A stretch of DNA of 64,000 nucleotides from Malus domestica (Eukaryota > Streptophyta > Magnoliopsida > Rosales > Rosaceae): positions 21,689,501-21,753,500 of the forward strand of contig NC_091667.1 in the NCBI RefSeq assembly GCF_042453785.1, given 5' to 3'. Below are positions 11,801 through 23,400 of the stretch, piece after piece; within the stretch, counting starts at the first letter, position 1; every line of letters starts with the position of its first letter. A program made the position numbers and the translations under genes. The notes under the pieces are model-generated. The model was not told the DNA's origin, searched no databases, and saw only the letters and a program-made list of their open reading frames with translations.

Positions 11801-12616
11801 AAGAGAGACTAATGGATCAGTTCAAACTCTACTACTTTCTTTACTATGATTCCGAGTGTATTTCGTTACCAAATGAATTCCTCAAATTTTACATATTCTT
11901 CAATTCCAAGTAATTTTTTTTTGCTTCTCATATTTGAAGAAATTCTCGTTGTATTTCATTCCAATCCAAACAGCTTGTTAGAAAATAATACAATCTCATA
12001 AATTATTATATAGCCAAACAGATTGAAAGACATGGCATACCATGGAGTAATGTAGGCCAATACAGGATATACAAAGTGCCTGCCACTCGTATTTTCGGAA
12101 ACCTTTCCATTTTCCTGAATTTTTCAAACCACATTATCAATAAAAACACTGTAAGATCTAAATTTTCTGTTTGGCAGCTGACAAAAAGTTTGAATCGAAG
12201 CCAAAAATAAGTATAAACACTAAGGTTTCGTATCATTTCGTGCATTTCTTGACTAATAACAGCTAAAATACAGCAAACGATAACTTCAATTCGTCTTAAT
12301 TTTTCCCGCATTTTCTAGGCAATCAAACAGACAAATTGCAGAAATCAATAGGGAGGGTACTTGCAGTGAGGATCTCCTGGTAATTCACATCAGGTTTCAC
12401 GATTCCTCGCTCGTAGACAGCGTAATTCGTCGGTTTCGCCGTCGGAGCATATTTGATGCGGTAGGCGAGCACGGCGGTTGCTACAGCTACGCAGAAGAAG
12501 AGGACGAAGGTGACTATGTGCTGCCCGTTTGCGTCGCGGAGTTGTCCCGAAGGTTCTACTCGGTCTTCGCCGCGGTTCGAACTCGGTGCGACTCGGCGCT
12601 CTCTTTTCTTGGCCAT
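8873..12616 (-). CDS. GH18-fold, chitinase domain-containing protein 1 (CHID1)-like membrane protein
   Basis: This is a plant homologue of CHID1, a glycoside hydrolase family 18-fold protein of unclear substrate; the Arabidopsis counterpart is, from memory, At4g01040. Minus-strand exons are 12616-12365, 12114-12041, 11586-11506, 11159-11075, 10802-10705, 10489-10402, 9912-9564 and 9126-8873, totalling 1281 nt (426 aa). The N-terminus is basic and cytosolic-like, followed by one transmembrane segment at about residues 33-54 ([19 protein letters not shown]), suggesting a type II membrane anchor. The barrel begins near [10 protein letters not shown]. The strand-4 motif YDGIVLE is at 201-207, with Glu207 in the GH18 catalytic-acid position. 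[16 protein letters not shown] and [17 protein letters not shown] are further conserved CHID1 blocks. Intron 1 appears to use a GC donor (ACT|GCAAGT), the only choice that keeps the frame and conserved residues; the other introns are GT-AG. Whether it hydrolyses chitin-like substrates cannot be told from sequence. Confidence 0.94.
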
Positions 12617-13100
12617 TTTTGAGTCGGAAGGCCCGGAAAGTTCAACGGACGTTTACAGAAGCACGAGAAAGAAAGATGGTTTGTTGACGATGAATGACAT
12701 GTCGTTGTTCATGCGGTTGTGTGTAGGTACAATAAAACGCCCTGTCGTTGGAGTCCAATCCCTCCTCATTGATGATTCGTAGAATTACAAATTAAGAACG
12801 GGAACTTTAACGAAAAACATCCGGTACTGTTCACTTTAACGAAAAATTATATTTTTACACTAAAAAGCCAATCATGATACCATTCACTTTACCCTTTATT
12901 TTGTCCTTATCATTAAAACTCAAAGTTTTCAAACCATTTTCATTAGTTTTCCTATTAACTAACAAATGAACAAAGTAATGTTGTTATATATAAATCAATG
13001 ACAACCATCTTCTACAGGATTCACCGTCAAGATTCAAGAAGAAGGGAGAGGCTCCACAACCCTTACAAAATACAAACTACTTCAAAGTAACCAAGAGTTT
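12617..13100. other. CHID1-like upstream region with a dispersed repeat
   Basis: The first about 170 bp are the likely promoter and 5' leader of the CHID1-like gene. A dispersed short repeat occupies about 12800-12958. Nothing else is recognised before the retroelement remnants. Confidence 0.5.
12800..12958 (-). repeat. Dispersed approximately 150-bp repeat, copy 1
   Basis: This matches, in reverse orientation, copies at 47928-48092 and 55790-55926. Shared landmarks are CAAAGTTTTCAAACC, TTTGTCCTTATCATTAAAA and GTTCACTTTAACGAAAAA. The ends are weakly inverted (GGGAACTTTAACGAAAA versus GGAAAACTAATGAAAA), which suggests a MITE. No target duplication was confirmed. Confidence 0.65.
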
Positions 13101-14338
13101 CAACTCTTTTAACGCTTTTTTTTTCCCAAGTCAAACCAAAAAAGGTTCTCACTATCTATCTCGAAAAGAAGTATGTCATCGTCCTTGGATAACACTAAAG
13201 GTGTGAAACGGTCATAGTAATCGATGTGTCGTGCACGGACTTCTCAATAGAAAAAAGCAAGGTCCAAGCTTTTGTCACTCCATCCATATTCCTTCATAAT
13301 CCAAACATCATATGGAAAGACTTCACCGTGGCAAATACATAAATAGTCTCCCAACGAATTTAGAGAATTTGCATGATATTTCTCATCGACAGGAATTAAA
13401 AACTCACGATATATATTTCCATGTCTTTCCCTTGCTTCATGCCTTCAAATTCCAATTGGTGTATTGGAACTTTATTTTGGTAGAAGGGGACAGGTTTTGA
13501 AGAATGCTTTATTTGCTACTCTTCACCCAAAAATTTATCATATTTAGTGGCGACAATCGCCAATTCTTGTAGCTCAGTGAACTGTACATCATAGAACTTC
13601 TTCCTTAGAGGTAACCTCAAAGCTTTTTGAGCAATGGCTATGAGCTACCCATGGTTTATAGGAAATTGGCACCTCATTCTAGTCTTCCTGAATCTCATCA
13701 TGAAGTCTTTTGTGGACTTATGTTCATACCGTTTTGACTTCCACCAAGTCATTGATAATTACTTTAGGTTCCACACTGTAAAATTGCTCATGGAAAGCCA
13801 TATTCATTTACCCTTAGTTGGCAATGGAGTTAGGAGGTAGGAGAGAATACCACTGAGAAGTCAGCTCAATTAAAGAATCCCTAAACAACCTCAGCTTGTA
13901 GCTGCTAGCTTTTGTTCATCAATGTATGGAGGGTAAGGGTTTTGGTAGGTCACCCTGAACATTAGGCGGGCATATAGCCTAGCATTATGCATTATTAGTC
14001 TCCTTAAGTCAACTATCTCATTCATTAGTTGCTGGTTTGCCACATTACTTGGCAAAGGTGGAGATATTCCTTACTTCGGGCTATTTTCAAAGTAAGCGGG
14101 CATCTCAAGCACTGCCTCGGGCTGTCCCACCTCTCATTTTATTGACCATAGGTGGAGGCCTATAAGGAAGTGGTTTAGTGACTATTGTGGGCATACCATT
14201 TCCACTGGCTCCTCCATTTGAACTAGATGTTAAAGCATTAGTTCCATTTTGCTCGATTGTGTTTCTTGACATGCTTGTGACTAGGACTATCTCCGGCAAA
14301 TTCACCCATGTAGGCCCCTTCTCCTTTGAGATCTGACT
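13100..14338 (-). pseudogene. Broken gag-like region of an LTR retrotransposon
   Basis: Minus-strand translation from about 14275 gives MSRNTIEQNGTNAL, a Ser/Gly-rich stretch, then PLPYRPPPMVNKM. After stops and frame changes comes a block with NVANQQLMNEIVDLRRLI and YQNPYPPYIDE. Down to about 13150 the coding frame is broken many times. This resembles the start of a plant Ty3/gypsy gag lying directly after the LTR-like repeat at 14339-14618. The family is inferred from style, not from a search. It is not expected to make a protein. Confidence 0.5.
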
Positions 14339-14618
14339 ATTGAGCAAAAAATGTACGAGAACAAATAATTCACTCAACAAAAGTTCACCCACATTCCTTT
14401 TTCTAAAGTGGAGTCGTTTAGAAGAGCCACCACATTAGCTCTAGTTGAAGACGTGAGACTTTGGGATTTTTTGGAAGCCAACCATCTTTTAAGTCTTAGA
14501 ACGTGGTTTGATCCCACCATCCCCTATTTTTTAATTTTTTTGGACCTGTAAAGCACTTGTACACTTTTTTTTGTAAGGTCGATTATTTATTTTCTTTGTG
14601 AAAATAGATGGTTCAACA
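14339..14618 (-). repeat. LTR-like direct repeat, copy A
   Basis: This about 280-bp block is a direct repeat of 16508-16786. On the minus strand it begins TGTTGAACCATCTATTTTC. It is immediately preceded (minus sense) by a purine-rich tract, GAGGGGGCAAC, that looks like a polypurine tract, so copy A would be the 3' LTR of the element spanning 14.3-16.8 kb. The gag-like sequence just beyond it suggests it may also be the 5' LTR of a second, tandem copy. Confidence 0.65.
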
Positions 14619-16507
14619 GTTGCCCCCTCAAGCATCATGTATAAGAATTTTTGTATGCATGAGCCTTGATAATTTTTGTGGGCTTGAACTGATGTATTAT
14701 GCCTTTCTTTTGCAGATATGAATATGCACGGACATTCGTTTGTTAAGCAAGCTTTTGATAAGAGACAAAGAGCATTTTCTACGGGCCAAACGTAAGACTG
14801 ATATCTTCTGTTGGACTTTATCAAGCTCGTTGTCCCTATGGAAAGCAGAGTTAGGTGGCGGACGTATGCCAAGTGAATTCCAAATTTTTTTTTTCTCAGA
14901 TGATGGAGTTATCAAAGCTTGTAGGGTTTAGGCAAAAAGTTTGATGCCTGGTCTTTGATGGATGTTAACCATAATGAGCATGGTGATACTGAAAAGAGAC
15001 ACAAAAAGCCTTGTCCCCTTCGAGCTTTTTATCTATGAAGACTTGCGTATCAAACTCCTTTTGCAATTTGATTTCACTATGAATGAGATATATTTACATA
15101 TTCTTCCGACTACGCAGCAATTTATTTGCAATACTTTTGGTGGAAGGAATATGTTTTTGGTGATTTATGACTGCATCTAATTTTTGGGTTAGATTGCCTA
15201 CTACCCCGTTAAGGAATCAAGTCAAATGCAGTTCATCCCTTGATTTTCGGGAATTTGGTTTAAACTGCTGCACCTAGCTTTAATGCCAGGCTACCTACAT
15301 ACCTTTTTGAAGGATCAAGCCATACATAGTTCAAAGGAAATCATTTTTTCCTTTGCTTGCGTCCTTTATGTATGGCTTCCTCTTAGAGTTCGTTAGGCAC
15401 TGTTTAGGCATAAAGCTTCTTCATAAGCTTTCCATTGACGCATGGGTATATGCATTTCCTACTGGTGTTAGAGAACTCATAGGCACATTTTGTGAAGACT
15501 TTAGTGACAATGTATGGTCTTTCCCATTTAGCGTTGGAGTTCATCAATAGTAGCCTGCCCCAATCTTTTATTGCAAGTGCCCATGGTCGTGTGTTGTGGA
15601 TAAATTCAATTGATTTTTCACCATTATTGTTAGCCTTCGTAGCTAGCCATGCAATATGTGGGCTTGAACTCTCATTGTTTCATTGTTGACATATTTTTTC
15701 AGATCCTTCTTCTTGAACTTGACATGATTTATCACTTTGGATTGCCCTCATGGGTGATGTGTGTTAGCAACCTTGACTTTACCCTCAATATAGCGTGCTT
15801 GTGATTTGGTATTTGAGATGGTATAATCTTTCCTGGCAAGTTGTTTGCACCTTGTGGTATTTTCTTTAAAAGAAGCCACCCTCACAAGCTTTGTAGTGAT
15901 TAACGTGATTGGGGTTGAGCCAATCACAATTTTAGTTGTGGTGCAAGCTTTATCATCTACAAGTGCGTTGGTCTTGATTTTTTTTAAGTTACTCCCGGGA
16001 ACAGATCCAGTGGAGACGGGGTGGGGCCTGTAGCTTAGAGGATTAGGGACTCAACAATTTTTGGCCTTCATGGCTTTTGTTGATGCAAGTGGAGCCTTAG
16101 CAGCTACAGTTGAAATGCCTTCAGTAGCTTCCACGAGAGCATCTTCACATATTTTCTTCCTAAGAGCTTTTAGGAACTCGTTTCTTCACATTTTTTTGCG
16201 TTCTTTGATGGAATCTTCTTCTACATGGGCTTCATGAATGTGATAGCTGCCTTGTTGGCTTCAACTCCAGGAGTTGGCTTTTGGACATTGAGTGAGACTG
16301 GTGCTTAATCAAGGATAAATGACATTCGATATCCAGCTAGCCTTGCACGTCCAGCCTTGAAATGAGTTGTGAGAAGCTCATGGAAGTAAATAAGGATTTG
16401 TGGTGCTGTCTCGTTTCTTATAAGAAAATATCCAGCACACACAATTTCATTTATTCATAATTAGAGATGAAAAGATGAATGGGTCCCACCGAATGTGTCA
16501 AAAATTA
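14619..16507 (-). mobile_element. Decayed internal region between two LTR-like repeats
   Basis: This about 1.9-kb stretch lies between the two LTR-like repeats. It has no long open frame. On the minus strand next to copy B it reads ATTTTTGACACATTCGGTG, resembling the leader just after the 5' LTR of several plant gypsy elements. The rest looks like non-coding retroelement spacer with frameshifted fragments. I infer a deleted, non-autonomous Ty3/gypsy relative on the minus strand. Confidence 0.5.
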
Positions 16508-16786
16508 TGTTAAGCAAAAATTGTTACGAGAACAAATAATTTACTCGACACATATTCACCCTTGTTCATTTTTTCCAAAGCGGAGTTGTTTGGAAGAGCC
16601 AACATATTGGCTCTAGTTGAAGGAGTGGGACTTTGGGATTTTCTAGAAGCCAACCACCTCTTAAGTCTTAGAACGTGGTTTGATCCCACCATTTTTTTTT
16701 TTGACCTGTAAAGCACTTGTACACTTTTTTTTTTTTGTTTGTTAAGGTCCATTATTTATTTTCTTTGTGAAATATATGGTTCAACA
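16508..16786 (-). repeat. LTR-like direct repeat, copy B
   Basis: This is the partner of 14339-14618. Both share the LTR-like ends (minus strand TGTTGAACC at the start, GCTTAACA or a variant at the end) and long internal identity such as TCTTAGAACGTGGTTTGATC. No matching 5-bp target duplication was found at the outer edges. Confidence 0.65.
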
Positions 16787-18317
16787 TAGTCCATGGGTGA
16801 TCACTGGCTTTTCTGAGATCGGACCATAGATGATCACTAATTCTTCTTTGCCTTTTCCTCTTCTCCATCTCTCATCGGTCAAAGGTGGAAAAGCTGTTGC
16901 AATATCTTATTTCTCCAGACTCAATCCCATACCTTCCTCAGCTAAGTTGTTTTTTTACTGCACAAGTTGGTGTGGAAAACTCCACTTCTAACTTCCTTTG
17001 TAAAGCCCTAGTAATTGAACACAACCTACTAACTTCTCCCCAAGTTTCCACATAAATCTTCTCCATGCTCCTCAGCACCTGGATCATAGTAGACTGCAAA
17101 TCTTCATTTGTCACTCTATTGCCCTATCCTTTTGATTGAAACGGGCTCCTTGCCATCTTAGGACTCTATGAGGAGGTTGGCTCTTCTTGTTAGTCTGTCA
17201 TCTGAACCCCCTTATGAAGGTAAGGTAATGCTTTGTATCTTCTTCTATAATCTCTATTACTTTTGCTTCTTGACATGCAACACGATTAGTCCCAGCAGGC
17301 ATGCCAAAATTATGTTTGCCTGGATATGTGCCTTGCACAACTCCCCCTGCATGAATGGTGGACTCTGGTGTTAAATTTGAAAGGTGCCTTAGTGAAGCCT
17401 TTTTTAGGATCTTAGGCTCTCTTACAAAGTTAATAGAGTGTCGGGTGTGCCATCGTTGGTTAAGACCAACAGATTGTAAGTTGTTTTGTGTGTAGGTGGA
17501 TCAATTACTTGCACCATAAGATACTTGAACCTCTTTAACCAAAAGATTGTTTACAGAAGGGTTAAGACTATAATAAGTTCTTTTCTTTGCCTTGAAGCCA
17601 AGGACTTTTAGTTTGTGCTAAATGCTAGGTTGATATGAATTAACAACAACAATGTGAACTAATTCATCATGGTTAGTTGAAAAGAAATAAAACAAAAGTA
17701 AAGACAAGCAAATACTAAGTCATTATTTAGAATGAAAAGCTTGTAATAATCCATAAGAAATGAAGGGAAATGACAATACAATGTATGTAAAAGTGATAAT
17801 TGATACGATAGGCAACAAATATAAGGGTTTAAACAAAGTTTCAACCTCTTTGGCCAAGGTTGGTTGCCTGTCAGACACACTTCTCCTAGTTGTAAATTAC
17901 AAGCTTGGTGAAGAGAAAACAAAGGAAATAATAACAATAGAATCGATACCACAAATGGAATGTAGCAGACCTAAAAACTATAAAGGTTGTGCCCGGACTA
18001 CAAAAGGAATGTAAGGAAAGTGACAAAGCCTTTATGGGTGTTTCTGAGAGTTGAACGAGTGTCTTTTCTTGTTCTTCCGCAGCTTTTATAGAGCTTTCTT
18101 CGTGGAGAGTTAAGCTTTTCTAGTTCTAGTACATCCCTTATTTGCCAAGTAGCTGATGTGATTATTGGCGAGAGGCGAGCTCCCACTTTAACAGCCTTCT
18201 TTGATCACTTTGAATTTACGAGTTTTTGTCATCAAAAAGTACCTTTCCTACAAAATTCCCTCTTACTTTGAATTTACGAGTTTTTGTTGCCCACAACTTC
18301 CATGTGAATCACAGCTC
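16787..18317. other. Non-coding accessory DNA
   Basis: No supported gene. The sequence has the style of retroelement leader or LTR DNA (for example around 17100-17600), and the short open frames (17168-17374, 17659-18014) have no recognisable domain. The last part leads into the tandem array, with TTTGAATTTACGAGTTTTTG occurring twice near 18209 and 18268. Confidence 0.4.
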
Positions 18318-19745
18318 CTTTTGAATCATGGCGTGATATGCGCGACTTACACATTTTAAATGTATTTATATGCATAAATTGACAAAAGGTAAGTCAAATA
18401 TTTGAAGTAAATGAATAATCTTAGATCATGCTAGAAAAAACCCCTCATAAACCAATTAAAGTAATTGAATTCACATAATAAAATTGGTCTTTATAGAATT
18501 TACATTAAGAATGGAGAAAATAATATTTATTAAACAATTGATTGAATCACAATATTGCTAGCCCATTATGAGGCTAAGCCCACCTCCTTCCTCTTAGTGT
18601 AGATAACATCGTTTGTTAAAATAAAAAATAATAATCATTTGAGAACTAATTTAATCATATTATTATCCGCGTGTGAAACACCTTTTTTATAACCGGCATT
18701 ACACACCTCTTAAGATATTTTGGAAGTGTTTAAAAAATAAAGAAAATAATATTTAATAAACAACTTATTGAATCACATTATTGCTAGCCTATTGTGAGGC
18801 TAAGCCCACCCCCTCCCCTTTAGTGTAGATAATATCGTTTGTTAAAAAAAAAATCATTTGACAACTAATTTAATCATGTTATTATCTGCGTGCGAAAGAC
18901 CTTTTTTATAACCGGCATTACAAGCCTCTTAAGATGTTTTGAACGTGTTTTAAAATAGAGAAATTGAATCACATTATTACTAGCCTATAGTGAGGTTTAA
19001 TTAAAAAAAACACAAAAAACTAATTAAAATGACAAAAGCATTTTTTGAATCACGGCGTGCTACACGCTACTCACACGTTTTAAATGTATTTATATGCATA
19101 AATTGACAAAAGGAAAGTCAAATATTTGAAGAAAATGAATAATCTTAGATCATGCTAAAAGAAACCCCTCATAAACCAATTAAAGCAGCTGAATTCACAT
19201 AATAAAATCGGTCTCTATAGAATTTACATTAAGAATAGAGAAAATAAAATTTAATAAACAATTGATTGAATCACATTATTGCTAGCCCATTGTGAGGCTA
19301 AGCCCACCCTCCCTCCCTTAGTGTAGATAATATCGCTTGTTAAAAAAAAGTTTGACAACTAATTTAATTACATTATTATCCACGTGCGAATGACATTTTT
19401 TTTATAACTTAAGATGTTTTGAACGTGTTTAAAAATAGAGAAAATAATATTTAATAAACAACTAATTGAATCACATTATTGCTAGCTTATTGTGAGGCTA
19501 AGCTCACCCTTCCCCTTTAGCGTAGATAATATCGTTTGTAAAAAATAAAAATAAAACAGTCATTTGATAACTAATTTAATGTAATTTAATCACATTATTA
19601 TCTGTGTGTGAAATAACTTTTTTTATAACCTGCATTACACACCTCTTAAGTTAGCTCATTGTTGCTAGCTGCATTCAACATGTTTAAAAATAGAGAAAAT
19701 AATATTTAATAAATAACTTATTTAATCATATTATTGCTAGCTCAT
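18318..19745. repeat. Tandem array with higher-order period, carrying SINE 3' tails
   Basis: A block starting TTTGAATCATGGCGTG at about 18319 recurs at about 19045, a period near 726 bp, with TTTATATGCATAAATTGACA in both copies. Inside it, a subunit containing ATTGCTAGCC..., CTTAGTGTAGATAATATCG and TTGTTAAAAAA recurs about six times (near 18553, 18780, 18976, 19279, 19483 and 19734). That subunit is the 3' half of the SINE family seen elsewhere in this window. The array is non-coding. Confidence 0.8.
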
Positions 19746-19920
19746 TGTTGTTTTGAACACAATATTCATGATTTTCCTTTTTTTATTATATTTTTCTTAC
19801 CATCAACTTTCACTCATCTTCTATTTTTTTTTATTCTCTCTTCCTACTTATATTTATATTATATTTTATGATGACCAAATTACCAAATTACCCCTGCACT
19901 ATTTGATATATTATATTGGG

Positions 19921-20226
19921 TGTTATAAATAGGCAAAAGTTAGAAAAATAACATTTGCTAAAAGCGAGAGAGAAGTGGGTATAATATATCACACTGTTTT
20001 GTTTATTAACTATAACAGAATGATTGCAAGTAAAAGAGAAATAGGAGAATGTAGAAAATATTCTAACTTATCTTTCTTCTCTTATTGCTTTTGTATCTGT
20101 GTGTTTTGAACACTAGTAGTGCTCTATTTATAGAGCAATTACCTTGAAAACTTACAAAAACTTCACTATTTAGCATATGAATCTTTACTGTATACACGTG
20201 GGCAAACATACCCACTGTTTACAACA
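19921..20226 (-). repeat. 3' LTR of the copia element
   Basis: This 306-bp LTR begins TGTTGTAAACAGTGGG and ends TTTATAACA on the minus strand. It matches the other LTR at roughly 94% by hand count and lacks that LTR's 64-bp internal duplication. Confidence 0.93.
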
Positions 20227-20254
20227 CTCCCCCTTGGATGCCCACATATCAACA

Positions 20255-20445
20255 TCAGTTGCCTCGTTAAAACCTTGCTTGGAAAAACCCAGTGGGAAAA
20301 AAGCGTAGCGAAGGAAAAAGAGTACAACTTTACCTGGATTGTTGATATGGTGTTAAGCATGCTTATATTGCTTCGTTAAAACCTTGATAGGAAAAACCCA
20401 GTGGGAAAAATCCTAATCGAAATAAAAAGAGTACAACATGCATGT
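20255..20445 (-). repeat. Two-unit tandem repeat before the copia polypurine tract
   Basis: The motif TCGTTAAAACCTTG, followed by GGAAAAACCCAGTGGGAAAA and AAAGAGTACAAC, occurs twice about 110 bp apart. It lies between the end of the RNase H region and the 3' LTR and looks like 3' untranslated retroelement sequence. Confidence 0.7.
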
Positions 20446-23400
20446 ATCATGGATGCTCCCCCTAAATTGTATCTCCCCCTAATTCCGCATTCTTCAAATT
20501 TGTAAGCCGACGTAATCCAATTCCCTGCACTAACTTCTGAAATGTGCACTTTGGTAGAGATTTGGTGAACAAGTCTGCCAAATTTTCATTGAAACAGATT
20601 TGTCTGACTTCAATAACTTTAGCCTTCTGAGGCTCATGTGCACTGGAAAACCTTGGAGATATGAGTTTAGTTTTATCACCCTTGATGAATCCTTTCTTTA
20701 TCTAGGCAACACAGGCTGCATTATCTTCATGGATGATAATTAGAGTGTCTGTCTTTGAAGGTAGACCACATGAATTCCTGAGGTAATGGATCATTGATCT
20801 TAACCAAGAATATTCACGACTTGCCTTATGTAAAGCAATTATTTCCAAGTGATTGGAAGATGTAGCAACTAATGTTTGCTTCGTTGAGGGCCATGAAATT
20901 GTTGTATCTCTATTAATGAACTAACATATCCAGGTTGTGAGCGAGCTTTATGTGGATCGGAGAGAAAACAAGCATTTTCGTATCCAACAAGGATCTGGTC
21001 ATTTGTGGACTTGTCTGAGTACAAGAGACCCATGTCTGTTGTCACACGAAGGTATCATAGAACATCTTTGACTCCCTTCCAATGATGAATTGTTAGAGCA
21101 GAGCTATACCTGGCTAACAAGTTTACTGAAAAAGCTATATATGGTCTAGTACATTGTGTTAAATACAATAAAGCACCTATTGCACTCAAATATGGTACTT
21201 CTGGACCAAGGACCAGTTCATCATCTTCTTTTGGACGGAATGGATCTTTCTTAATGTCCAAAGAACAAACGACCATTGGGGTGCTAAATGGATAAGCATT
21301 GTCCATGCCAAATCGCTTCAGTATTTTTTCAATGTAAACTGATTAATGGACCAAAACTCTATTAGCACAATGTTCGATCTGCAGGCCGAGACAATATTTT
21401 GTTTTCCCAAGGTCTTTCGTTTCAAATTCGCTTTTTGGATACTCAGCAATTTTATTGAGCTCTTCAAGAGTTCCAACTAGATTTATATCATCAACATATA
21501 CTGCCACTATAGCGAAACCAATATTTGATTTCTTAATGAACACACAAGGGCAGATGACATTGTTGGCATATCATTTTTTGATCAAATACTCACTGACATG
21601 ATTATACCACATTCGCCCAGATTGTTTCAGCCCATATATTGATCGCCTTAATTTGATTGAGAACATACCTCGTGGTTGGTTAGTCATTTCATGCAACTTA
21701 AGTCCTTCTGGGACTTTCATATATACATCAATATCTAATTCTCCATATAGATACGCAGTGATGACATCCATAAGTCGCATATAAAGTTTCTCTGAAACCA
21801 CTAAACTTATTAAGTAACGGAACGTAATTGCATCCATTACAGGAAAGTATGTCTTTTCATAATCAATTCTAGGTCTTTGTGAAAAACCTTGTGCAACGAG
21901 TCTTGCTTTATATCTTGCAATCTCGTTTTTCTTGTTATGTTTCCTTGTGAATACCCATTTGTAACCTACGGGGTTCACACCAGGCATGGTTTGAACTATT
22001 GGTCCAAAAACACTTTGCCATTCCAAGAAATTTAATTCTGCCTGGATTGCATCTTTCCACTTAGGCCAATCATGTCTCTGTTTGCATTCATCAACAGAGC
22101 GGGGCTCAATGTAATCGCTTAATATGATTTCAGTGGCTATTGCAAAAGCGAACATATCTTTGATGATTACTTCATTTCGATCCCACAATTCATTAGTACA
22201 TGCATAATTTATGGAGATTTCTTTGTTTTCATGTACTTCTGTCTCTTCAGGGACATGTGTCTCATCAAGGATATTTTCTTTTTCAGAAAATTTAGAATCA
22301 TGAATTGTGGATTTATCATTCACTTTCTTTTCATGAATGATTTCATTTGGATTCAGTTGTGCCCTCATCTTTCTCTTTCGAGGGACTGAATCTTTTGAAC
22401 CTAGTGGTATACCACGCTTCAGGCGTGCACCAGATGAATCATTCATTACCACTTTATTTTGTACAACAAGGACATCAATTCTTGCATGTGCATTTGCAGC
22501 TGGTATATGTGACTTTGTGACTTTCGAAGCATAATTAAATGCATCTGGCATTTGATTAGCAATACTTTGAAGATGAACAATCCTTTTCACTTCATCTTCA
22601 CATTGAGTGCTTCGTGGATCAAAATGAGATAAAGTAGGAACAGCCCATGTTAGCTCTTGCCATTCTTATGGAACAATCTTTTCTCCCTTTAACAACAGGA
22701 AGATTGTCTCATCAAAGTGACAATCAGCAAAACGAGCTGTAAACATATCACCTGTTAAGGGTTCCAAATATCTAATGATAGATGGTGAATAAAAAACCCA
22801 TATAAATTCCCAGTCTGCGCTGAGGTCCCATTTTAGTGCGTTGTGGCAATGCAATAGGCACATAAATAGCACAACCAAAAACTCGTAAATGTGAAATGTT
22901 TGGTTGATGCCCAAACACAAGTTGTATTGATGAGTATTGGTGGTTGGCTTTGGGTCTTAACCAAACCAATGATGCAGCATGAAAGATGGCATGTCCCCAT
23001 GTAGAGACTGGCAATTTTGTTTTCATGAGCAGAGTGCGAGATATTAAGTGAAGTCGCTTCATAAATGCCTCTACTAAGCCATTTTGAGTATGGACATGAG
23101 GAACAGAGTGTTCAACATCAATGCCCAGTGTCATGTAGTAATCATCAAAGGTTTGAGAAGTAAATTCACCAGCGTTATCAAGTCGGATTGACTTAATGGG
23201 ATAATCTGGGAATTGTGCTCGCAACTTAATTATCTAAGCAAAAAATCTTGCAAACGCTACATTTCGAGTAGACAATATGCAAACATGTGACCATCAGGTA
23301 GATGCATCAACCAAAACCATAAAATATCGAAATGGTCCATAGATGTGACCAACAAGGTAGTTGAATAGGCCCATAGATATCCCTTTGAATTCTTTGCAAA

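Noticed and set aside
13312..18186. Several 60-100 codon open frames in both strands
   Set aside because: They are scattered through decayed retroelement DNA, overlap each other in different frames and show no domain, apart from the gag-like piece that is annotated.
18318..19745. CRISPR-like array
   Set aside because: Repeats are long, diverged and AT-rich, without uniform short repeats and unique spacers, and the host is a plant.
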